Made by a program: the position numbers and the translations under genes. Shown in pieces: positions 31,588-42,443 of a stretch of 64,000 bases of DNA. This stretch comes from Bisporella sp. PMI_857 (Eukaryota > Ascomycota > Leotiomycetes > Helotiales > Helotiaceae): the NCBI GenBank assembly GCA_021307315.1, contig JAJSPD010000080.1:1-64000 (forward strand). The letters are read 5' to 3'. The notes under the pieces were generated by a model. It was not told where the DNA came from. It ran no database searches and saw only the letters and a program-made list of their open reading frames with translations. Numbering within the stretch: the first letter of the stretch is position 1; the number at the start of each line of letters is the position of its first letter.

Positions 31588-34157
31588 ATGCCTTCTGCAG
31601 CACCAAACCTCTGCAATGCCTGCAGAAACCTCAATTTCGACACCCTCCTCGTCGCCCCCGACATCGAAGAGCGAGCAGCAGCGTACGACCGCTGGGAGCG
31701 CTGGCCGTACGCCAGCATGGGCTGGAACAACACTGAGCCCGAAGAGCGGCCGCCATGCCCCATTTATGACCCCAGCGAGAAGGCCGGCTACCAAATCTAC
31801 CCATCTTTTACTGCCCTTCTCGAATCCGCTGAAAAGGGTTGTGAGCTATGCAAGGCTGTTTCTGTAGAAGTCCCAAGGTATTTGGCGGAGGCGGAGAAGG
31901 GCAATAGAATACCGTTTGGGGACAGGAATCCAGTGAAAAGTGTGCAGTGGAAAGATCTTCCTGTGCAGCTGAGTTTTCTGGGTGATGTGGAGAAGCCGGG
32001 GGCGGAGGTGTGGGTGAGCTTGCTTTGGAGAAGGAGCGAGGGTGGGAAGATTACGTATGTGCTTGCTGGTGCGTTTAGCGTTTGGATTGAGCCCAGTAAG
32101 TACTTACATCAAACTCGAAAGGAGACATGGCTCACTGGAGAAGACGATCCATTGCATTCGCCGGTTTTGTCTTGCGGAAGACCTATCCCAACTGATCCGT
32201 CATCAAGCGCTTCGATGCTGTTCGCTAAAAATTGGCTAGAGAAGTGTCATAATGAGCATCATCTCTGTGCGTATGGGCGGGAGAATAAGTTCCCAAGAAG
32301 ACTAGTCGATGTTGGGCCGCCCGATGGTACTGAGGAACCACGATTAATTGAGACGCAAGATCCGAATATAACTTGGTGCACTCTCAGCCATACGTGGGGA
32401 GGGAAAGTGGCTCTCACAACGACAATGGCAACGCTAGAAGACCGCAAAAAGATGATTAAGATGAGTGAGCTCCCTCAGACGTTTCGGGATGCCGTTACCA
32501 TTGCTCGGCGACTTGACATTCGATACCTATGGATAGATTCTCTATGGCAAGTTGCTCTAATCTTTCTAAAATAGAACAATTTGCTTAATAATTTTCTAGC
32601 ATCATCCAAGATAGCAAATCAGACTGGATATCAGAGTCTCGCCGCATGGACGCTATCTACAAAAATTCCATCCTCACCATATCCGCAACGACCTCCAACA
32701 ACAGCGAAGGTGGGATCCTAACTCCACGACGACAACAATCTCCACAAATCGGTGTCCACTTCCATAGTCAAAGATACAACTTCAGTGGTATCCTCTGGAT
32801 CAGACATGTTCTTTCCCCTTTTGACCATGCCATAGAAGGTGATGAGAGTCCCTTGAGTCGTCGTGGATGGTGTCTACAAGAGCGAGTGCTTACGCCAAGA
32901 ACTTTGCATTTCGGTACTGAGCAGATGTTTTGGGAATGTAGGACGATGCAGGAACCGGAGGGGCTGCCTGCCAAAGAGCAATATTACGGTGATCCGAATA
33001 GAGCTTCTATTGGATGGGAGTGGGAGATGAATAAGTTATATCTTGTTCCATTGGACAAGGCCAGAGAAGTGTTTCCTAACGCTGGCCAATTGCCAGAATT
33101 CAGTAACCTCCCTTTTCAAACGGTCGTCTATTGCGAAGAATCCAGCTAATTTTAGCCAGAGGACGGCCCAACCCGCCCAACAGGCGTAAAATTCCAAACG
33201 GACACCCACGGCCTCGTCCCCTCGCGCCTGTACCTCAGCTGGTACGGCCTTGTCGAGAACTTCACGTCCCGCAACCTCAGCAAATCAAGCGACAAGCTCA
33301 TCGCCATCTCCGGTCTCGCATCAGAAATTCACAAACTTCTCGACAACGACACTTACCTTGCCGGGCTGTGGCGCAAGGACCTCCTCAATGATCTCTGTTG
33401 GTCGCCGCACTACGCCGTGGAATGCTTCCCTGCGGAAAGGTATCGCGCTCCGTCGTGGAGTTGGGCGAGTCTTGATGGGAGGGTTGGGTATCCGCATCAC
33501 CATTTTAAGCGTAGTGGGACACCGGCAACGCCAATGGGAGCGCCGTACGACGAGGCTGAGATCCTTGATGTGGCTGTCTCTTCCCAAAGTCCCTTCGGGC
33601 CTGTAACAGGAGGGTATCTAAAACTCAAGACTTTCTTCATGAGTATCAGAATCAACACCAAAGCGTACTTCAATAGACCCGCTCCAACCAGCTTGTTGCA
33701 ACAAGCGAACGCCCTCAAATTAGCGTTCAAGAGCTCATATATCTCGCGAAATGTCATGGAGAACGAAGATGGAAGCCCGCAATGGGTTAATAATCGGTAT
33801 TTCAAGCTTGTTATTTTCTCCGAGCCGCATCCGTTTTACAATGATGAAACGATTGTGCCTTGGCGAGTTGATTCCAACGGCACGGCTGTGTTTGAGGAGA
33901 ATGAGTTTGCGCTCAATCCAAGAGGGAAGTTAGAGTGTACGCTTGACCAAGTTTTTGATATTGAGGCGTTGGGCGGTACAGGAGCGACGTGGTTAGATTT
34001 TTTTGTATTGAGGGTTACGGGGAGGTATTTTTTGATGGTAACGCCGGTCGAGGGTAAAGAGGGAGTGTATAGGAGGATTGGGCTGGCGGTAATGGGGAAA
34101 TATACGGAATTTGCGGAGGAGCTGGGTAGGAGGGTTGATACTTTTACGATTGTATAA
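31588..34157 (+). CDS. HET domain protein
   Basis: Predicted incompatibility-type protein of about 827 aa. I start at ATG 31588 because the family-typical LCNACRNLNF begins there. Exons: 31588-32546, 32600-33122 and 33156-34157. Intron 1 is GC-AG (GCAAGT...TTCTAG, 53 bp) and splits the Cys codon of the HET signature YLWIDSLCIIQD, so it is well supported. HET blocks: WCTLSHTWGG (about residue 263), LPQTFRDAV, then RRGWCLQERVLTPR. The C-terminal half has RAPSWSWAS and ends GRRVDTFTIV. The second junction is doubtful: two in-frame stops (33147-33155) disappear only if a 33-bp GT-AG segment (33123-33155) is removed, which is very short for an intron. If it is not spliced, the gene is a pseudogene. 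Confidence 0.75.
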
Positions 34158-34618
34158 TGCTGTTTGGTTAACTCGTCATATCAACATAAATGTGAGACAA
34201 ATCGGGTCAATTACACCAAAGCGATCCAGGCAGCCATCGACTTTGCGATACAGAACGGGATCACCAATGTCTCCATCCCCAATGGAATATACAAGATCTC
34301 CGATACGTTCTATTTAGGCTGGGGAATTAGTTATTACAGGTCAATCTCGTGGTCCGCAAGCAGGGGTATGTCTGCGGGTGCTAAGATCTTCTCAATAAAG
34401 TGGACCGGTCCCGTACTATATCCCCCACCAGAACAAGGGTGCAAGGATCTCAATAATCGGCTAGCCAAAAGCATACTAGTGTTCACAGATGTGGATTCGA
34501 AAATTAAATACAGATTGTTCAAACGTGAAACGGGTTTCGCTTGCTACGGTACATAAAGTGACCCGTGACTTCGTGATATTGATGCAAGCAATGCATTGGC
34601 ACCGGTATAAGGTATCGG
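34158..34618 (+). pseudogene. Fragment of a pectate lyase-like beta-helix protein
   Basis: From about 34200 the frame reads NYTKAIQAAIDFA, GITNVSIPNGIYKISDTFYLG and AGAKIFS, the first turns of a Pectate_lyase_3 (right-handed beta-helix) domain as found in GH55-like and pectin lyase-fold enzymes. It has no start region of its own and ends in TAA at 34554 shortly before a family E LTR (34619). Catalytic residues would lie further on and are missing. Substrate cannot be stated. Confidence 0.55.
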
Positions 34619-34789
34619 TGTCACGACACGCGCTGTGGATCTACAGATACAGAGGGCAACGGTGGTATCATACGAGAATATCAAGCTGAGGAAGGAAAAG
34701 GGGCTCGGGGAGAGCAGGCTATATGTACATGAGGGAGCCCTAGTGGCTCGGCAACAGGGCACGTGCTCGACCAGGGTCGGGACGTGACA
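34619..34789 (-). repeat. Solo LTR, family E copy 1, TSD ATCGG
   Basis: 171 bp from TGTCACGACACG to GGACGTGACA, flanked by ATCGG at 34614-34618 and 34790-34794. It is the exact reverse of copy 2 as far as I can compare by eye. Confidence 0.9.
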
Positions 34790-34984
34790 ATCGGAGCAAG
34801 TCCTCAGTCGATTCTAGATCACGTTTGACCCGTTGCATTAAAAAGCTTTTAGTACAATTAACTTGCCATTACAATAAAATTCTTAGTACCTGTGTTAAAT
34901 TAGCACAAGAGTACCGTTTGTACAATTTTAAAGCTAGTACAGCAATTTTCGTTAGCACTAAAAAGCAATTAGTGCCATCAAAAT

Positions 34985-35290
34985 TGTAACAGAAAGAGGG
35001 TGTCACGTCCCGACCCTGGTCGAGCACGTGCCCTGTTGCCGAGCCACTAGGGCTCCCTCATGTACATATAGCCTGCTCTCCCCGAGCCCCTTTTCCTTCC
35101 TCAGCTTGATATTCTCGTATGATACCACCGTTGCCCTCTGTATCTGTAGATCCACAGCGCGTGTCGTGACAGAGGGCAGCATGAGGGATTGCAAAATAAA
35201 GGTAAGAACACGTGACTAGCGATGTAGTTGCAACAGTGATGTATTGATATCAAAAGTATGCTGAAAACTCAAGCTTGCCTTGCATAGGCT
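34985..35290 (-). repeat. Truncated family B repeat split by a family E LTR
   Basis: The pieces 34985-35000 (TGTAACAGAAAGAGGG) and 35172-35290 (GAGGGCAGCATGAGGG onward) are contiguous in the related copy at 41572. The far end is missing. The 190 bp before it (34795-34984) are AT-rich without a gene; 35291-35462 shows nothing recognised. Confidence 0.75.
35001..35171 (+). repeat. Solo LTR, family E copy 2, TSD GAGGG, nested in family B
   Basis: 171 bp from TGTCACGTCCCG to GTGTCGTGACA, flanked by GAGGG at 34996-35000 and 35172-35176. TATA-like ACATATAGCC about 65 bp in. Opposite orientation to copy 1, 211 bp away, with a different duplication, so the two are separate insertions. Confidence 0.9.
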
Positions 35291-35462
35291 GATCTCCTCT
35301 GCTCCTCTAAAAAGTGGACTTCTGCCCGTGGATTAGTTAACATTAGCGAGATCGGCGGACTTTAGCGCTAGGCACCCCGCAAAGTATTTTAGAGTATAAT
35401 CTCAGTCGTAGTGTTTGACCTACTAGGTTTGCGGTCGCCTAGTCAGTGGAGGCTTATTATCT

Positions 35463-36038
35463 ATGAAATTCATTGCCAGAAAGCTTTCAGTTCTGGTCAC
35501 TCTACGACTCATCACGATATCTGTCGCGCTCGACACCGCTATGACCCACCATACCGCTCCAGCAGGCGCAAGCTTTGACGAAAAGGATGATCGAAATCTG
35601 GATAAAAGGGACATCCTCCAGCTCAAGTCCAGCGATGCTGAGTCTTTCGAAAGGCTCGTAGAGGATAATTCAGCTGTTAAGGACGACACCGAGAATGGCC
35701 CAAAGGTAGAAGGCCTGGCTACAGACAAACCACCAAGGTTAACAATAAGAGGATATAACAAAGACATCCCCGTTGGTCCGAATTTTGGGATGTCATTAGA
35801 GGCAATGACGCAGGCGGCAGGTACTTTGATCAGCGTCTACAGTAAGGAACATCATTCGAAAGGTCTTACATGCGTGGCTGGCTATATCCCGTCTCTCGTA
35901 GCAAATTGCTGTGCTCTTATCAAGGCAGGTGGTAAACGTATGTATCATCTTAGACTTTATCCCATCAGAGTTAATCGCAGCCCAGTGCCAAGCAAAGACA
36001 AATTATTCACCAAATCTAGCTCTCCTCTCGCCGTCTAA
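35463..36038 (+). CDS. Hypothetical small protein with putative signal peptide
   Basis: A 191-aa frame, not recognised. The N-terminus (MKFIARKLSVLVTLRLITIS) is a basic then hydrophobic stretch that fits a secretion signal, with possible cleavage after ALDTA. The middle is acidic (EKDDRNLDKRD, EDNSAVKDDTENGP). Cys are few (CVAGY, NCCAL). A GT-AG segment at 35934-35982 could be an intron, which would change the C-terminus. The frame continues after TAA 36036 into another open stretch (36078-36683) and a 45-bp GT-AG segment (36033-36077) would join them without a frame change. It could be a secreted, effector-like protein; that is speculation. Confidence 0.4.
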   Translation: MKFIARKLSVLVTLRLITISVALDTAMTHHTAPAGASFDEKDDRNLDKRDILQLKSSDAESFERLVEDNSAVKDDTENGPKVEGLATDKPPRLTIRGYNKDIPVGPNFGMSLEAMTQAAGTLISVYSKEHHSKGLTCVAGYIPSLVANCCALIKAGGKRMYHLRLYPIRVNRSPVPSKDKLFTKSSSPLAV

Positions 36039-36077
36039 GAACTACTTTACTTATTTGCCTCCGATAACAATAAGCGC

Positions 36078-36683
36078 CTTTCTCACTTCTCCGAGCCCAC
36101 GTACCTTGTTGGCGATTCTGCAAGCCTTCTACGAAAACTCGTAACGCTGTTCCCGGAGCCACTTGTCCCATTCAAGTGGTACAACTCATTTATAGGGCTT
36201 ATTACTCAGCCTCCTTGGTCCGACGCTCTAGTTACCTCTCCCGACCTCCCACATGCTCAGAGTGAAGAGAACAGAATGCAGTGTGACGAAATCCTTATCC
36301 ATGTCGAGACCACACTCGGTTATCTGCCGTTTCCCAACTGTCCTACGCTCCTATACATACTTGATGTGCTCGCAGAATCTGCAGAGAACGAGGCTGAAAT
36401 CGGCGAATTAGTTGCCATGTTCCAGCCTGGCTTGCTCTCTTTGCCCTCTAGCAGGATAGCCTCGCATGACTATCGTCTAGCGCATCAGGTGCTGGTTTTC
36501 ATGCTGCGGAATTGGGACTCGTTGTGGTGGTGGACTAGGTCCTGCCGGATCTGTGGGGAAAAGGAAAAGGCGACAGGGCATGGCCTCTGGATGTGTTGTA
36601 GCATCTCGTCATCTTCCAAGCCGATTAGCTCTCGTAAGAGATATTTTCCAGGCCACCCCACAACACAGGGTAATAATGTATGA
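36078..36683 (+). CDS. Hypothetical coding segment, possibly the 3' part of the preceding gene
   Basis: Open from 36078 to TAG/TAA near 36683 in the same frame as 35463. It reads like real protein: SLLRKLVTLFPEPLVPFKWY, ETTLGYLPFPNCPTLLYILDVL, LVFMLRNWDSLWWW. An internal ATG is at 36276. The last 40 residues lose protein-like character, so a splice or frame change may occur near 36590. Family unknown. Confidence 0.3.
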   Translation, partial: LSHFSEPTYLVGDSASLLRKLVTLFPEPLVPFKWYNSFIGLITQPPWSDALVTSPDLPHAQSEENRMQCDEILIHVETTLGYLPFPNCPTLLYILDVLAESAENEAEIGELVAMFQPGLLSLPSSRIASHDYRLAHQVLVFMLRNWDSLWWWTRSCRICGEKEKATGHGLWMCCSISSSSKPISSRKRYFPGHPTTQGNNV

Positions 36684-37461
36684 TCCACCAATCATTGACT
36701 ACATAAGCGAAGGCCAAGTCATGGGAATGTCCACCGATGTCGCCGATGTCAGCTGATCCACGGGCAAAGTCCGTTCTTGACAGGAGCAGAGGAGTTTAGC
36801 CCTGTGCAGGGTGTCATTAACAAAAAGTGGGGTATGAAGCCGGTTTTGAATTCTACTGTACTAGCTATAAGCATATCTCAATACACACAAACTCACCTAA
36901 GAGACAAGGGGGCAGAGACATGGGGCAGAGACAAGGGCAATAAATATCTTGGCTTGAACTCAGGTAAGTTATACCGTCCAGTTCCCTTACCAAACTCCAA
37001 TTATATCCGGAATCGATGAGGAGCTGCATCTGGTATTTCGACACTTAGAATTATAGGTTTAAATCTGGGAACCCAACTTTTGTTTCAAAACGGGATAATT
37101 CCGGCCCCGCATGCAGTCAACCCTTCTGTCACGGACCTCAATGCCGCGTCAGCCATGGGGACGCTCATCGCACATGTGTCCGGGTTGGTCCCTTTTTAGT
37201 AGCAAATTGTCTGTTGTTTCCGAAAATAAGAAACCCATGTCAAGTAATAATTACAAAAAAAAGGCGGGAGAGACATAGAGAGCTGCAGAGAAAGTTAGGC
37301 GGCTTTGTTCTGTTAAGCAATATACGAGTGTAATACGCTACCTCTAGTTTCGCAAGAAGATACACATCTAGAGCTTATATTCGGGCCGAAGAGAAATGGC
37401 CACGGACAAATAGTGATCTCCTAAACGAACCGTTCGAGAGATCATCAAACACGACTACTAC
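36684..37461. other. Intergenic region, no gene recognised
   Basis: About 780 bp of mixed composition. Short frames have no motifs; no repeat termini found until family F at 37462. Confidence 0.4.
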
Positions 37462-37798
37462 TGTCGGAATACCTACCACGTGGCAAAAGGCGTAGTAGCT
37501 GTTGACTACGCTCTTGCTGGTGTGGTTCTGGTATTCGTTGATTCTTGTTCTATCACGGAGAGTACTCAGTAGTGCTGTAAACAGCTAATTGATGGTTGGC
37601 AATCCCAAATAGCGAAGTGATATTGTTGATGTATACACGCTTAAAGAACAAGTAATCTACAGTTGAGCTATTCTCATAGATACCATCTTCTTAGCCTTTC
37701 TTGGCGTGCGCGTATCCAGCCAATGACCTCCCACAGCGGGTCTATTCTGTGACATGTTCTAAGCTACGGCCTATTGCCAGGTAGATATATAGGTAACA
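37462..37798. repeat. LTR-like repeat, family F copy 1
   Basis: Starts TGTCGGAATACCTACCACG and ends ATATATAGGTAACA. Shares its first 100 bases and its last 40 with the shorter inverted copy at 39607-39723. No target duplication. Confidence 0.6.
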
Positions 37799-38864
37799 AT
37801 CCCCGCGATCCGATGGAACGCGTGAAACTATGTACATGTATTCCAACAACTACACAGCGAAGTGAATGCCCAAGGTCATGGTCAACTCTGACTACAGCCC
37901 CTATTTATTAGCAAAGCATTGGAATATCGCGGAGCCTGATTCAGCTGCTTTTCCCACCACGATAGTTAGAATCAGATAGAGAAACCAAATCGGATCCCAG
38001 CTTCCCACCGGAGTATCTCCGGACAGGAAGTCGTGATAAGAGCGAGGGAGACAAGGGTGCAAAGACAAGGATGCACCAGGGGAAGTGACAGGTTTCTGAT
38101 GCATTTGTTGGCCATCAATACAAGAGGTCCTCAAAGACAACCATCAATAATGGAAGGCCTTCATAAAACACGGCCCTGAACAACAAGTGCGCTAGTCCTT
38201 ATCTAAGGTTAGCCAAGCCAAGAAGGTGCCAAGGCGAGTAAATTATGTGATGCGCTAATGCGGGGGGCACACTGTGAAGTGTGGAGTGTGGAGTGTGGAA
38301 TGTAAATTGTGGATTGTGGTTTTCCCTTGAACCCCGCTGACAGCTGACTGACCGACTTGTCGGGTCTTTTTTTCTCCTCCACAAATAGCCAGCTTGGCTT
38401 CAGCCATCCTTTGTGGTATAACCCACACGGGCGAGGCAGCGCTGGACGTTCTGGCTCACGGTTGGAGGGTCGATAAGCGGAACGCCGATTCTCCCCGATG
38501 TACCGTCGATGTCATACAGCTAACCGTGAGCTCCTGGATTGTTCATAATCATGACCAGTACTCCTTCTGAAACATCTGCATAAGTTCTACGCAACTAAGT
38601 CACGCAAATGCAGACTGCCAAAGCCGAAGTCGTCTTCATCATCAAAATCCGGGTAATGATGATGATGGTCAAAAACGAGCTCGTCGAGGTCTTGCACCAA
38701 CGTCATTATCTGATCGTCCTCCTGGTCTGCCACTCCCCATTGGCGTTTTTTTTTTTTTTTTTGCCCCAAGAAGCTCTTCTAGAACCTGCCTTCCGTATTA
38801 ATTCAACACCGCTTCGCAAAGAAGAAGGCGATCACCAGGTGGGCTAAGACCTAGGACATGCAAG
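37799..38864. other. Intergenic region with simple repeats
   Basis: No gene recognised. Contains a GTGGAGTGTGGA-type simple repeat (38276-38320) and a T run of about 20 (38743-38762). Confidence 0.4.
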
Positions 38865-39430
38865 TCACCATCTTCCTTTGTGCAGACCGAATATATCCTT
38901 CACGCGCAAGACGTGAGAACCACGGTCAATAGCATCGGCCTGGTCAATGCAAAGGTCGTCTACCCATACTTTCATACCAAGGCTGCACTCATAGCTCGAT
39001 GTACATCCCGCAGAGCCGCTTCTAGACGCTTGCTTACGCTGGTCGCAATACCGTCCACGAAAATTGTAGACTTCTTTCCTGCATGGTCTCTCCATGCATA
39101 GCTCAGGCAGGTATAGTCGCCCCAGTTGAACCTTGCCACATCGTCATGGATATCGTGCTTAGACGTGGCGAGCTTGAACTCAGACCGCTCTTTCCAGGCT
39201 TCGCAAAGCCCGAGGTGCTCGGGGTTGGCCTTTTCCGTTCGCGAAAGGAGAGGTATTCGGGCTTCCAGTCGTTCAGAGATACGTAGGATAGACTCAACGG
39301 GGCATGAGAGGGAGTGCCTTCACAGGAAAGTAGACGTATTTGGTTCTGTGAGACGTCAAGGTGACGATATTTCAAAGAATTTTCCTGTACCATGATGACG
39401 GAAATAAATGGTTCAGCTAGCCAGATACTA
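38865..39430 (-). pseudogene. HET domain remnant
   Basis: The minus strand, in several frames, reads: QNQIRLLSCEG and VSLNDWKPEY (near 39350-39270), then NWGDYTCLSYAW (near 39130-39095), IFVDGIATSVSKRLEAALRDVHR (39064-38996) and VWVDDLCIDQADAIDRG (38968-38918). These are the N-terminal lead and the first HET blocks in the right order. At least two frame changes separate them and the protein stops after KDIF. It is an old relic. Confidence 0.65.
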
Positions 39431-39606
39431 TTCTGATAGCTCTGACAGTGTGGTAGCAGAAAGGGACGCATACTGAAGGTGGCACGTGAATGACGTTGGT
39501 TTGCCAAGCATTGATTTCTTGTCCGTTCAAGACGGTTGTTGGAATGCTTGTACATAGTTTCACGCGATCCAACGGATCGCAGGAATTGCGGGCCTCCTAT
39601 CACATA

Positions 39607-39723
39607 CATTTACCTGGCAATTGGCCGTAGCTTAGGACAATAATAAACAAATACCAGAACCACACCAGCAAGAGCGTAGTCAATAGCTACTACGCCTTTT
39701 GCTACGTGGTAGGTATTCCGACA
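39607..39723. repeat. Family F copy 2, internally deleted
   Basis: The reverse strand begins TGTCGGAATACCTACCACG and jumps from TATTGTCCTAAGCTACGGCC to the family F end, lacking about 200 bp of copy 1. It lies immediately 5' of the exonuclease gene and may contribute to its promoter region. Confidence 0.6.
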
Positions 39724-39817
39724 ACGGTAAAACTTTCCCCTATTCCCGAGCTCTTCAACACGCGCACTAAGAGTATAAATAAAGTACTGGTGTACAGTCT
39801 TGATCCCTAAACCCAGT

Positions 39818-40762
39818 ATGAGGGACATCACGATAGAGATTATCAACACAACGAAGCAAATCGGTGATCTAGTCGACTGGCTCATTTTGCGCCATGCATC
39901 GCCAGAGCTGTACAAGCCGACCATGTACATCGATCTCGAAGGCATAGACCTCTGCCGTGAGGGCTCCCTTTCAATCCTCACTCTTTTAATCGATACGGGG
40001 ATCCCAACCATACGCGTCTGTCTTGTCGATGTATATTCGCTGGGCTCACAAGCATTCAACACTACCGGTATCAAACCAAAGACTCTAAAGGATATCCTTC
40101 AGGATGAAAACATTCCAAAGGTCTTCTTCGATGTTCGCAACGATTCGGATGCTTTATTTGCACATTTTGGCGTGGCACTACAGGGAGTGGAGGATGTTCA
40201 GCTTATGGAGAGTGCTACGAGGACGACCACGAGATCGAGGAAGTACTTAAACAGTCTAGCCAGGTGTGTTGAGAATTACGTGCTATATGATAGCGACCTA
40301 ACGCGTTGGAAGCTGGCGAACGAGAAAGGAGAGCGATTGTTCAAGGCGGAACATGGGGGTTCGTACGAGATTTTCAATCAGCGCCCGATCCCCGACGATA
40401 TCATCTCGTACTGTGTTGGTGATGTCCAGTACCTCCCTACGCTATGGGACAGATTCCGGTGGAGGACCAATAGGTGGCGAGACTTGGTCAATGATAAAAC
40501 CAAGCAGCGCGTCGCGGCGTCTCAGAAACCGGAGTACCAGCCCCACGGCCCAGATAGGACGTTGGCTCCATGGAGTGAAGACGAGAATAGGACATTGGAT
40601 AAGTGGAATTACGTCCCTCCTTCTCGTGACTACCTCGGCTATGATTACTTCAATGACGATTGCTTCGGTGACGATTACTTCGGTGACGACTGGGACGACG
40701 GCCAAGGCGACAACGATTTTGAAGACTGGACGAGGGCGGACTGGCAGGGCCCTCCGTCCTAA
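39818..40762 (+). CDS. 3'-5' exonuclease domain protein (DEDDy, RNase D-like)
   Basis: Single-exon gene of 314 aa; start at ATG 39818, since the open frame upstream starts with TTG. The DnaQ/RNase D fold motifs are present: Exo I with Asp and Glu in MYIDLEGIDL (about residue 38), Exo II Asp in FFDVRNDSDAL (about 108) and Exo III YCVGDVQYLP (about 203), with the Tyr-x3-Asp of DEDDy enzymes. Such proteins trim RNA or DNA 3' ends; in fungi many stand-alone homologues near repeats have no known role. The C-terminus is an acidic, Tyr/Phe-rich repeat (DYFNDD, FGDDYFGDD). No stops or frameshifts. It is one of the few intact non-transposon genes in the repeat-rich half. Confidence 0.8.
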   Translation: MRDITIEIINTTKQIGDLVDWLILRHASPELYKPTMYIDLEGIDLCREGSLSILTLLIDTGIPTIRVCLVDVYSLGSQAFNTTGIKPKTLKDILQDENIPKVFFDVRNDSDALFAHFGVALQGVEDVQLMESATRTTTRSRKYLNSLARCVENYVLYDSDLTRWKLANEKGERLFKAEHGGSYEIFNQRPIPDDIISYCVGDVQYLPTLWDRFRWRTNRWRDLVNDKTKQRVAASQKPEYQPHGPDRTLAPWSEDENRTLDKWNYVPPSRDYLGYDYFNDDCFGDDYFGDDWDDGQGDNDFEDWTRADWQGPPS

Positions 40763-41087
40763 TTAATGGTTGGCATAGATGTATCTGCTTCTTCTCAAGT
40801 TTCAACTTCGATGGCGCCATGCAGCCATTGAATCTCACGATGGGTCAGGAATTGAATCCATTCTGCGCAGCTTTATTCTTTAGGATCCTCTCCAGCGGAT
40901 CACCAAACTTGTAACTTATTCTAAAATTCTAATGCTATTTCAATCAGCACTTAATTACCTCATTAGAGCCGTGGCCCTATCTTTTCGCCTAACGCGCTTC
41001 GTCAATTTCAGTGTCCATAGCGCTAATTTTGTCAGTGCTTTGCTCAGAGCAAAGGCTCTATTAAGCGTAGAGACTTTTGTGAGCACC
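40763..41087. other. Spacer between exonuclease gene and family D LTR
   Basis: 325 bp, nothing recognised apart from the 3' flank of the exonuclease gene. Confidence 0.4.
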
Positions 41088-41290
41088 TGTCAGGTGCCAG
41101 GATGTCATGTGCTAAAGGGGCAAGGAGCGGCTCGGTAAGAGCCATGATGCTGGGCATGTATGGGCACGTGGGGAGCCGCCAAGGGTACGGAGGGTATAAG
41201 TAGGGGACTCGGGACGTAGTAGAGAGGGTAGAGATTAGTCTTGTATCAGAATTGCAGTTGACTTGTGCCACACTACTCCAGCACCTTACA
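41088..41290 (+). repeat. Solo LTR, family D copy 2, TSD GCACC
   Basis: Starts TGTCAGGTGCCAGGATGTC and ends CAGCACCTTACA, with TATAAGTAGGGG. GCACC flanks it at 41083-41087 and 41291-41295. The 280 bp to its right hold no recognised gene. Confidence 0.85.
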
Positions 41291-41571
41291 GCACCAGAGC
41301 CACAACTAAACCTAAAACCGCAGGCCACTCATACCGAACCATACTCTTCGTAAGGTCACAATATATGACTCAATGAGACTATCTTTCAGAGGTGATTTCT
41401 ACATTGTTCGAATGGCTTCTACCATCGCTGCGGGATGTTTTGGGCCTTAGCCGCAAGCGAAGGATACGATTCCGTTTCGAACGCAAGGCGTTTTGAAATA
41501 TAACACCCCCATAGCAACGCCGAGCATTTGGCCAAAACTTTGGGAATATGTAAACAGGGACGCGGCATGGG

Positions 41572-41988
41572 TGTAACAGAAAGAGGGCAGCGGGGGGGAT
41601 TGCAATATAACAGGTAAGAACACGTGACTAGCAATGTAGTTGCAACAGTGACGTATTGATATCAGAAGTATGCTTGTAAGTCTAGCAGGAAAACTCAAGC
41701 TTGCCCTTCTCTAAAGAGCTCTAGCTTTTCCTTATATCCCATAACAGTGCTTAACAGTGCTGTATCCTTGACTTACGGAGCCACCAAGCTCTAGACGTTG
41801 GTATCCCCGAAAAGCATTCTATTAGTCGGAACCCACGATTGTCTAGACTATACGCCCCTATAGTGCTGTAAGCCTTCGGCTGGCTGTCGGCTACCATCGT
41901 TACTGATGGCTCGCTTACAACCTAAACCGTCCTTAACCGTTCTGGGCTGTTTTAGTGTGACCGACCTTAACCGCCCCTAGCTGTTACA
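41572..41988 (-). repeat. Long family B repeat (copy 5)
   Basis: From TGTAACAGAAAGAGGGCAGC to CCCCTAGCTGTTACA, 417 bp, opposite in orientation to the copy that follows. No flanking duplication. Confidence 0.65.
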
Positions 41989-42002
41989 CTGTCAGCCTTA
42001 TT

Positions 42003-42407
42003 TGTTACAACGATCTGCGCTGCAAACAGCGTAAACCGGCCATGGCCAGCCACAGGCTTGCAGCACTACCAAGGCGCGGGACCTAGACTTCCTTGTCTTC
42101 AGCTGCCTTCTTGGCCGCAAACGGAATAACCAGCCTATGGCCAGCCATACAGGTTTGCAGCCACTACAATGGCGTGGGACCTAGAATGTCGGCAAATCAC
42201 AAGCTTGGTGGCTGTCAAGGACGAATAAAACACAGTCGAGGGCCGGAAGACATAAAAGGAAGCTGGAACTCCTTGAAGGAGGGCGAGCTTGAGTCTCTCA
42301 TAGATTCAAAGACCTATTACACTTGCATTGCTCATCACGTGATTCTATAACATACGTGTCCTCACCTGCTATATTGCAATCCCTCCTGCTGCCCTCTGTT
42401 TGTTACA
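42003..42407 (+). repeat. Family B repeat preceding gag (putative 5' LTR)
   Basis: Ends GCCCTCTGTTTGTTACA; the left boundary (TGTTACAACG) is uncertain. A gag-like frame starts 37 bp after its end, which fixes the orientation of family B. Confidence 0.6.
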
Positions 42408-42443
42408 ACTTCTCAAGCTTCTACCTACAGGCCCGATTTCAAT

